Source: a virus | Length of the DNA stretch: 64,000 bases | Direction: 5' to 3' (one strand) | Virus record (IMG/VR): IMGVR_UViG_3300025508_002497 | Location: 1-64,000 of that record | Shown here: piece by piece, positions 56,781-64,000 of the stretch | Layout of the letters: each line of letters starts with the position of its first letter | Position numbering within the stretch: the first letter of the stretch is position 1 | The notes under the pieces: generated by a model | The model's database searches: none | What the model saw: only the letters and a program-made list of their open reading frames with translations | Told to the model about the DNA's origin: nothing | Program-made: the position numbers and the translations under genes

Positions 56781-59700
56781 CTAGATAATAAAGGACATTC
56801 TGTTTAAGACTTGTTGAATAATACTCAGACTACTATAGTCTACACTACTATTTATACCAGTCAAGATTATTCTTATTTTTTCGGTATGTTGAATCCGATC
56901 AGCGTTTGTAATACCGCCAAAGATATATTCAAGTATCTTCTTGACACTAGCAGTATCACCCTCAACTGTATCTATTACATTACTCAGATCGATTGTTTCA
57001 CAGTACACGGGGTTATCCCCTCTATTTTCAAAGTTACCAACGGCATTAAAGGTAGTATTGTTTAGATTAGTAAATCTAGTTATAGCAATAGTATCAGCCA
57101 TCTTCTTTACAAAATCATCATAACCTGTTGCTTGAACATTATTGTTTCTGAAACTAAATCTGTTTAATGCAGGGTTTGTATCTGGAATCACTGCACCTGA
57201 TATACTATCAGGAAGACTTCTAATCGTTCTGTTTGTTTGATTAGGTAATACAAACGAATCAAGAACAGTTGATGCAGTTACACAGTCATCTAGATTAATA
57301 TAATCAATCGATGGACAAGAAGATAAATCTAAACTAGAAAGAGAACTATTTCTTTGTAGTTGAACTTCAAGTAAGAAAGGCATATTGCTAAAGTCTAAAG
57401 TGTTGAAGTTACATCTCTGTGCATAGAATGTTTCCAGTTGTGGATATGATCCTGAGATGCTTGATAGATTTTCATTATATCCTACTCTTAGATCCGCAAG
57501 ATAAATACTATCATCTGCAAAAGTTAGGCTGCTCAGATTATTGTATGTGACATCTACACTTGTGATATTAGGGTTATTAGATAAGTTTAAAGTAGTAATC
57601 TCATTATCGCTCAGTGCAAGTCTTTCTAGTTTTGGACACCCAATAAGACTCAGTTCTTCTGTTAATCCACTTCTTCTAAAATCTAAAGCAGTTAGTTCTG
57701 GGAAGATTGCGACCTCGAAGTCAGTTTGTAACTCTTCATAAGAAGAACCTTGGAGTCCTAGTTGTCTTAGTTGATTCATTCCTATAAAGTTAACATACTT
57801 AATTTTTCTATTTTCTTCAGGAAGTCCAAATCCACCTGTCCAATAGAAACTAGGATAGTTCAAAATCAATCTAGTGATTGTATCACGGGGTTGATTTGTT
57901 TCTAACGTAACACCCTTAATCTCTCGTAATGTTTCTGAAGAGAATGGAATAGTAAATGGTTCTTGTTTATCTACTCTGAAGAAAAGTTGTTGTGAATCTT
58001 GAATAACAATATCATCTAAGAACGTTCCAGTTCCGTCTTCCAGAGCAGATACGATAAACGTTGTAAATGGTTCATTGGAATAGTTATACTTTAAATCACC
58101 GATGGGTCTACTATCAGTGTATATTTCTTCATTTTCAAACGGGCCACCTATATTGGGTGGATCAATGTAAGTAACCATGATATTCTTTGAGAAGTTTGTT
58201 TCATCATAATACGGAATAGCATCTACTGTGGGATCACCACAAGTAGATCCTGCCCATATATCTCGTTCATTTTGTCCGTCTTGTCTTGCAAAAACTCTCA
58301 AGGCTGTTTCAGTTGGTTCTTCATCAACAACACACTTACACGAAGCGGTTCCGAGATTTTCTTCTGGAGTTACTGGTTCTAGGAACGCTACCATACCACA
58401 ATCTCTATTCGCACATGAAGTTCCAGGCCCGTGGAAAAATCCTTGCTGTCCTTGACACTCTAGATAAGTTTTACCATCTAAACATGTATTTGCATCGGTG
58501 CAACAAGAACCTCGTTCTGTTGGTCTGGTTAATCCTACATCATCACAAGTCTGACAACCAGAATGCCATTCACCGTGAATAAGTTCACAGTCTGGTTTTG
58601 TAAAGTTGTCGAGACAGGCGGTTTGTCTGCCTGTATTATACCTGTAGTTAGTTAGACTTCTATTACTACCTGTGCCGTCAACATAAGTACCATCTTTTGT
58701 TGTACTGATCTCACATCTTCCTAGAGTGATATCTGAATCAAGATTTACTTCATTTCCACAACTAGGATCTGAACATTTTCTTCCGGGTCTCCACGTTACT
58801 TTTAACCTATTATTAATATCATTCTCATTCCAGTTGACGTTATTTTGTGCCTCTAATACTTGTAGATAATAATCACGCCTTCTTTGTAGGGCATTAAAAC
58901 ACTGAAACTCTGTTTTCATGTCACCACACTCTAGGTCTGGATTTCTTCCATCAGAAAGTACAGAGTCTTCGAGGCGACAAGAACCTGCTAAATATCTATC
59001 ACCGATTCCACTTGGTTTAACGGTATCAAATAGTAATCCAGAAGCGGGAGCAGATCGTATATCATCACAATAGATTCCAGGCCACCATTTTCCTTCTAAC
59101 TGTGAACACTCTTCTGATGTTTTTGATTCGCAAAGATAATGTCCATTTGAGGTTGGATATTGACAACCACCCCACATAGTTGCCTTACTTATATCACCAT
59201 CAGTTGATGATATAATACCACCGGGACATTCTCCTGCGGTATTAACTAAAGTAACCCATACAGGTTCTTTTGAATATGTTGGACCGGGAGTTCCGTTCCA
59301 TTTACCTGAAGTTGGTTCACCGCCTACATTTGAATCATAATAGTACTTTTTGGGAGTTGGTCTTGAACATACTAACTGTCCACCACCGAAGTTACCATTT
59401 GAATCTCTGTTCTGTTGTTGATCAGGGATTTCTCTTCGTCTTTCCTCTATAAATGTTCCTGTCCTACAATCATAATCGATAGAACAATCTGCATTGATGA
59501 TCCACTCACCATTATTACGAGTAACACAATCTGCTTCTGTCATTTGACCAATACAAACTCCAGCCCTACAACAAGCACTGGTTTCTGTAATATTATTTAA
59601 GTTACCGCAAGGATTGGAGGCACACTGAAGTTCTGTTCCTGTTTGAATACCATCGTGAAATACTCCACCAAGTGAGGCACAATAATCAGAGTTACAAGTG

Positions 59701-60119
59701 TCGAAGCAAGATCCATCACCGATGCAGCAGGCATATTTTTGATCTTTGATTGAAGATAGTTTTTCTCTTTCTACTTCGGTACAAACTCTACCCTCAAAAA
59801 ACTCAGCATCAAAATTTTCTTGAGTTATACAATCTGCCTCTAAAATATTGTTAGTGCAACTACTACACGTTTTACATGCTCCGTGTAAGTCTGAGTTTAA
59901 TGGTGCTGGTGGTTTGATTGCATCACCGCCAGGACATCCTTGAACTTCACATGTAGAATCTTTACCTCTAAAAATACCCAAGTCTCTTTTACAATCAAGG
60001 TACTTTACATTGTCTTCACAAACAAATGTATTATTAGTTTCATCTACGGTACAACAAGCGCCAACATCGTTGCCGTTTGGTTGAATTGCTTTTGATCTTG
60101 TTCTAAACTCTATAGCCAT
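56781..60119 (-). CDS. Large cysteine-rich virion protein with leucine-rich repeats
   Basis: 1112 residues. Residues 1 to about 600 contain repeated cysteine modules of the form CC-x-G-x-C near ...-GG-x-F/W...-C..C (for example ACCIGDGSCFD then LGGVFHDG). About 620-780 is a beta-rich linker. About 790-960 are leucine-rich repeats (LALSDNEITTLNLSNNPNIT), each near 20-24 residues. A C-terminal domain of 150 residues (ending LNRMSFII) follows. There is no signal peptide. By location it belongs near the baseplate-neck genes and may be an external adhesive appendage; family unknown. Confidence 0.75.
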   Translation of the reverse strand: MAIEFRTRSKAIQPNGNDVGACCTVDETNNTFVCEDNVKYLDCKRDLGIFRGKDSTCEVQGCPGGDAIKPPAPLNSDLHGACKTCSSCTNNILEADCITQENFDAEFFEGRVCTEVEREKLSSIKDQKYACCIGDGSCFDTCNSDYCASLGGVFHDGIQTGTELQCASNPCGNLNNITETSACCRAGVCIGQMTEADCVTRNNGEWIINADCSIDYDCRTGTFIEERRREIPDQQQNRDSNGNFGGGQLVCSRPTPKKYYYDSNVGGEPTSGKWNGTPGPTYSKEPVWVTLVNTAGECPGGIISSTDGDISKATMWGGCQYPTSNGHYLCESKTSEECSQLEGKWWPGIYCDDIRSAPASGLLFDTVKPSGIGDRYLAGSCRLEDSVLSDGRNPDLECGDMKTEFQCFNALQRRRDYYLQVLEAQNNVNWNENDINNRLKVTWRPGRKCSDPSCGNEVNLDSDITLGRCEISTTKDGTYVDGTGSNRSLTNYRYNTGRQTACLDNFTKPDCELIHGEWHSGCQTCDDVGLTRPTERGSCCTDANTCLDGKTYLECQGQQGFFHGPGTSCANRDCGMVAFLEPVTPEENLGTASCKCVVDEEPTETALRVFARQDGQNERDIWAGSTCGDPTVDAIPYYDETNFSKNIMVTYIDPPNIGGPFENEEIYTDSRPIGDLKYNYSNEPFTTFIVSALEDGTGTFLDDIVIQDSQQLFFRVDKQEPFTIPFSSETLREIKGVTLETNQPRDTITRLILNYPSFYWTGGFGLPEENRKIKYVNFIGMNQLRQLGLQGSSYEELQTDFEVAIFPELTALDFRRSGLTEELSLIGCPKLERLALSDNEITTLNLSNNPNITSVDVTYNNLSSLTFADDSIYLADLRVGYNENLSSISGSYPQLETFYAQRCNFNTLDFSNMPFLLEVQLQRNSSLSSLDLSSCPSIDYINLDDCVTASTVLDSFVLPNQTNRTIRSLPDSISGAVIPDTNPALNRFSFRNNNVQATGYDDFVKKMADTIAITRFTNLNNTTFNAVGNFENRGDNPVYCETIDLSNVIDTVEGDTASVKKILEYIFGGITNADRIQHTEKIRIILTGINSSVDYSSLSIIQQVLNRMSFII
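56849..56856 (-). promoter_or_regulatory. T4-type late promoter before the neck-gene block
   Basis: TATAAATA on the minus strand within the last codons of the LRR protein gene, about 80 bases upstream of the 56768 start. It could drive the cysteine-cluster gene and, if the 56166 hairpin is passed, gp13 onward. Confidence 0.6.
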
Positions 60120-60128
60120 AATCTACCT

Positions 60129-63100
60129 TTAGATAAATCTCATTTCGTAAACATTGTCTCTTTGTGTAATTAAAATCTTCACATCAGTATTTATTCGTCT
60201 AAAATCTCGTCCGCCGGCGGGAAGTCTTGGAATCCCGGGATTGTTGGTAGTAAACGGATTATTCCACTCCGAAGGAACACGGGGATCCTTGATTGCTGGT
60301 CCCCACACCTCTGCTGCACGATCCTTACAAACTCCATTTCCTCCACCTGAACTAGCGGTTGAGTTTGAACCCAAACCATTTCCTCCAGTAGCAGGAACTC
60401 CTATTGGTGAGGATGCTGGTTGAGTTCCTTGACAACTCGATCCAACTTGATCCGATCCAAAACCTTTGGGTGCTTTTGTTCTGTCGTGAATAAATCGGCA
60501 ACTACTAAAGACGTATTGTTCACATGGACCATCGGGACAAGTACTAAATGTTGGCGGGGGAAGACAGTTACAACCCTCACATGCTGTGAGTTCTGATATA
60601 TCATCTAGAGTTCCTGCTGTTGCTTTCGTTGTATTGTTTTTAAACGGATCACATGGTCTACCGTCCTGTTCGCAAATGGTCTGCTTATCGCATTGTCCAC
60701 ATACACTCTCTGCTTCACGAACTGGATCTACACAAGCGGCAGGTTCAGTTGTATTACCATCTACAATATTACACCAATCAGTAATATCGTTCAAATTGTT
60801 TGAACAGGCGGATGGGAACCCGCCACCGTCACCACATTGCTCTGTCTTGTGATAGAAAACACCAAGTTCTTCTAGTTTTACTCTATCCTCCATAGGACAT
60901 GGTTTCGCCTTACATCCGCCAGGGTTCTTGCAACAATCTTGCCATCTATAGGGAAGTTCAAGACCTTGTGGAGTGACATAAGGTCTTCCACTTTCTCTTA
61001 CCTTATGATCCGTTGGATCAAAAACATCGTTAGGATATTGACTTGGTTTATATGGACCACTTCTACCGTCCCAAGGTCGGTTCCAGCCTGGAATGTCACC
61101 ATCAAAATCACAGTTACTGCAAGTTATTTTAATATCATCCACTATACAGTCTTCACACGAATTCGCATTACTAGTACTGAATACATCGTTGTTAGGACAG
61201 AACAGAGTCCAATACATGCAACAACATGCACCAATGAACTTAGTTTTAGGACAACCAGACATAAAGCAAGGATCAGTACTGAACTTCCCCTTACATCCTG
61301 TATTAGTGTTTGGGTTATAGGCTGAGTTGTTTCTTGATACGATGAAAGATCCATCATAGCAGTTACCACCAAAGAAACAGCAAGAACCAGTTAACCAGTC
61401 GCTGCGTGGATCTATTCCACCGCCGCCACCTCCGCCGCCGACGCCACCAAAGCCTCCGAATCCTGCGAAGTCAAAACCATCACTATCTCTCTCTGGTTTG
61501 ATACCATCATCATCATCATCATCATCATCACAACCGTCCGGACCTGGCGGTTGTCCAGTTTCTTCACAACAATCCACGGGACCATTACAACCACACCCCG
61601 GTGGATCATCACAACAATCATCTCCATCACAACAGTCATTTCCTGCATCCGGATCACAACAAGGACTTCGATTTGGATGTCCAGGCGGACAGTCACAACA
61701 ATCATCTTCTACACAGTCACAAGGACATTCTCCTGCTTGATAACAACTTACACTTTCGCATTGTGACTCATCACCCATGAACAGTCCACCAACAGCGGAA
61801 CATTGTTGTGGTGTTATATCATCAATACACTGATCCACACAAAGGCAACATGCTCCTCGATATTCTTTCTGAGGACAACAGATATCACAGTCTTCTACAT
61901 TTGGTGTCCACTCGCCACTGAATACATCGCATTGAACCTTTGTTGTGATTCCGAAACATTCACCAGAGAACTCGTTGCAGCAAGTACCAAACTCAAAAGG
62001 CTGACAAGCGTCAAGACCATCACAGATATCACAAGGAGTCTGTGGAGGTATTACGCTACTTTCTGGAACAAAGTAACCATTAATGAGATTACAAGAAAGT
62101 GCAGTTGCTGGTGTCAAACATATAGGTCTTGCTACTGTGTTTAATACTACACCTTCGCAATCTGCACAGTCGTCCTTGATTCCGCCAGGACATATAACCG
62201 AAGTAATATCATCAGGAAGATTTCCATATATTGTTAGACACGCACCATCAACTGAACAGTCTTGACAACATTTTTTACTGTTACCTCCCGTAAAACAGAA
62301 ATCTGGCTCACCAGCGTTGGGACTACTAGGGGGTAGGATGGGGGATCCACGGTCTGCACAAACCACACCGGGAATATAACCACCATCCAAAAAATTGCAC
62401 TGATCACGTTGACAACTGTCACTGATATTAACACAAACATGTCCTCCGTCTGGAATGCTTGCGTCGTACAAACAACAAGATCCGAGTTCTTGCGTACAAA
62501 CACCACAGTCTCCATCGGGACAACAGGACAGAGGATTTGCTTCACTACCACATTCACCAAAACAAGCCCATGACTGACATACTGGATTCTGATCGGGACA
62601 GTCGATGGTGCCGCCGTCAATCTGCTGACAATCGGGATCGTCTGGATTATCTACACAATAGCAGTTATCTTTTACTGGCCCATCACTATCATCACAAACA
62701 TATTCTATTGTAGTTTCTCCTACACCAGTGCAACATGCACCCTGTTCGCCCGCACCACAAACATCATCTGTTCTATTTGCACATGCAACATTTAGTTCAA
62801 ATGATCCTCCATCACCGAGACGATCACAATATTCTTCACTTACAAAATCAACGCAGTTCAAGTTATTACAACAAGAACCCAAGTTACTAGTCTTGAATAC
62901 ATCAACATCCCACCCATAACCAGTCATTGTTGCATACCAAGTTTCACCATTATCAATAGATGCTAAGTTTACAATATCAATACCACTAGTGAAAGTTGGT
63001 TTTCCTGCGAAGAAAACATTATCAGGGAATGCTATATTTTCTGGTCCGCCTTCTACGACTATGGTGATGTTTTTCATTTCAGCATAATCAAGACCGTCAT

Positions 63101-64000
63101 CTGCGGCGAGTGAAAGGCCAGGACGTTGCTCGTATGACCAAGTAATACCTGCGATCTGGAAAGGTGCTTGCACCTGAAAGAAGTTGGTATTTGTGATATC
63201 TAGATTTATTCTACCCGTAACTGTTTCTATTGAAGTTGTTGCAGAACCACATGTATTAGTACAACACTGAGTTTCAGTATGGTCACAACCACAAACAGAT
63301 TTACAACCAATCTGAAATCCATACTCAGGCTTTAGATCGACTTGATCTTCACCACAAGAAGGCATAACAACCATACGAATCTTACCATACCAAGGATCTA
63401 AAGTATTCTCAGACTCGAACATGTCTTGGGTGATTCGTAAACAATAAGATGCGGCAGTATATCCTGCAATCTTAAGTGGACCAGCAGTGCAGAAATCTTT
63501 GCCTCTGAACTTTGCTCCTATGAAATCATCGTTGGATCTACATCCACTATCATAGATTATGGTTGGGTGTTGACCTTGATCAGTATCAGAATCAGATGGA
63601 CAAGGAATCGGATCGCCTGAATCTGCTACGTTCCAAGTTTGTGGGTGGACATTAGACTCAAAACCATCACCAGAAAAATATCCTTCTGATGCGTTGATGT
63701 ATGGAGTATTGAAGTTAACAATATCTCGTCTAGTTTCCTCATCACCATATCCTTCATCAGAGAAAGATACAGTTCCCGAAAGAGGATCGTCAAAGTTAAT
63801 CTCTGTCGCACCCCATAAAGGATATTTAAGTTTCTCTGTTATAGTTGTATTTGGATGTTTTGTTCTTAGTAAAACAATACGATCTTCTTGATTTTCTGTT
63901 GTGACACTTATACACAGATTTCCGTATGTGATACCATCACCATCAACGTATCGACATATGGAGGATACATCTAAAATATACTCTCTTAGATTATCATTGC
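60129..64000 (-). CDS. Giant cysteine-rich virion protein (5' end outside window)
   Basis: The frame is open without a stop from 60129 to the right edge, so the ATG at 63422 is internal and the gene is 5'-truncated; 1289 residues are visible. Upstream of that ATG the reading is coherent (for example YLILD-like start, SDEGYGDEETRRDIVNFN). Multiple cysteine modules with GACC or GSCC starts occur, along with a CDCVEDDCCDCPPG-like run, an eight-Asp stretch and a Gly-rich run. It is likely extracellular or virion-surface, with disulfides or bound metal, and is related in module type to the next gene. Nine bases separate them. Confidence 0.75.
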   Translation of the reverse strand, partial: NDNLREYILDVSSICRYVDGDGITYGNLCISVTTENQEDRIVLLRTKHPNTTITEKLKYPLWGATEINFDDPLSGTVSFSDEGYGDEETRRDIVNFNTPYINASEGYFSGDGFESNVHPQTWNVADSGDPIPCPSDSDTDQGQHPTIIYDSGCRSNDDFIGAKFRGKDFCTAGPLKIAGYTAASYCLRITQDMFESENTLDPWYGKIRMVVMPSCGEDQVDLKPEYGFQIGCKSVCGCDHTETQCCTNTCGSATTSIETVTGRINLDITNTNFFQVQAPFQIAGITWSYEQRPGLSLAADDGLDYAEMKNITIVVEGGPENIAFPDNVFFAGKPTFTSGIDIVNLASIDNGETWYATMTGYGWDVDVFKTSNLGSCCNNLNCVDFVSEEYCDRLGDGGSFELNVACANRTDDVCGAGEQGACCTGVGETTIEYVCDDSDGPVKDNCYCVDNPDDPDCQQIDGGTIDCPDQNPVCQSWACFGECGSEANPLSCCPDGDCGVCTQELGSCCLYDASIPDGGHVCVNISDSCQRDQCNFLDGGYIPGVVCADRGSPILPPSSPNAGEPDFCFTGGNSKKCCQDCSVDGACLTIYGNLPDDITSVICPGGIKDDCADCEGVVLNTVARPICLTPATALSCNLINGYFVPESSVIPPQTPCDICDGLDACQPFEFGTCCNEFSGECFGITTKVQCDVFSGEWTPNVEDCDICCPQKEYRGACCLCVDQCIDDITPQQCSAVGGLFMGDESQCESVSCYQAGECPCDCVEDDCCDCPPGHPNRSPCCDPDAGNDCCDGDDCCDDPPGCGCNGPVDCCEETGQPPGPDGCDDDDDDDDGIKPERDSDGFDFAGFGGFGGVGGGGGGGGIDPRSDWLTGSCCFFGGNCYDGSFIVSRNNSAYNPNTNTGCKGKFSTDPCFMSGCPKTKFIGACCCMYWTLFCPNNDVFSTSNANSCEDCIVDDIKITCSNCDFDGDIPGWNRPWDGRSGPYKPSQYPNDVFDPTDHKVRESGRPYVTPQGLELPYRWQDCCKNPGGCKAKPCPMEDRVKLEELGVFYHKTEQCGDGGGFPSACSNNLNDITDWCNIVDGNTTEPAACVDPVREAESVCGQCDKQTICEQDGRPCDPFKNNTTKATAGTLDDISELTACEGCNCLPPPTFSTCPDGPCEQYVFSSCRFIHDRTKAPKGFGSDQVGSSCQGTQPASSPIGVPATGGNGLGSNSTASSGGGNGVCKDRAAEVWGPAIKDPRVPSEWNNPFTTNNPGIPRLPAGGRDFRRINTDVKILITQRDNVYEMRFI
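61505..61531 (-). repeat. Trinucleotide microsatellite coding for eight Asp
   Basis: ATC units in tandem on the plus strand, read as GAT on the minus strand. It lies inside the giant cysteine-rich protein just before a Gly-rich run, and changes by multiples of three keep frame. Confidence 0.85.

Overview
This window looks like part of the genome of a lytic, T4-like contractile-tailed phage (myovirus). Every gene I can support reads on the minus strand, so transcription runs from high to low coordinates. Genes overlap by 1-40 bases or sit a few bases apart, often with ATGA or GTGA junctions. No gap exceeds 300 bases, and there is no tRNA, integrase or CRISPR array. The T4 core order 13-14-15-16-17-18-19-20-67-68-21-22-23, followed by a tail-tube-like gene, uvsY, uvsW, 55, 47 and 46, and later 45-44-62-regA, matches the arrangement of marine T4-like phages such as cyanomyoviruses. 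The host cannot be read from this window. No photosynthesis genes are present, and an aquatic bacterium is only a reasonable guess.

Layout from right to left. 64000-56226: two very large cysteine-rich proteins, the first cut by the window edge and the second carrying leucine-rich repeats, then a small protein with a cysteine cluster. They lie just upstream of the neck genes and are probably virion appendages. 56159-43941: the head, neck and tail morphogenesis block (gp13 to gp23), with T4-type TATAAATA late promoters and a strong terminator after gp23. 43856-36730: a tail-tube-like protein, UvsY, UvsW, an LSm-like protein, an HNH endonuclease, the late sigma factor gp55, and the gp47/gp46 nuclease. 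36701-32836: a GT-A glycosyltransferase, a PLP enzyme, a DNA methyltransferase and an unknown protein. 32801-27419: a first collagen-like tail-fibre module. 27354-24367: the replication clamp, the clamp loader with an inserted GroES-like co-chaperonin, and RegA, led by a consensus sigma-70 promoter. 24344-7418: about 17 kb of glycan genes (24 genes). 7386-1: a second collagen-like tail-fibre module.

The most unusual part is 12331-15816. It holds a PfkB-type sugar kinase, a KdsC-like HAD phosphatase, a fused nucleotidyltransferase/RpiB-type isomerase, and a minimal split transketolase. Together these have the kinase-phosphatase-nucleotidyltransferase logic of ADP-heptose synthesis, but with an RpiB domain and a transketolase supplying the sugar phosphate. 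I infer a phage-encoded route from pentose phosphates to an activated sugar. The surrounding transferases could put such sugars on the host surface, or on the phage's own Thr-rich collagen-like fibres. Other points of interest are a cupredoxin-like domain with a complete type-1 copper ligand set inside a fibre protein, a PLP-enzyme/methyltransferase pair that may modify DNA, and a hairpin that hides the gp13 ribosome binding site.
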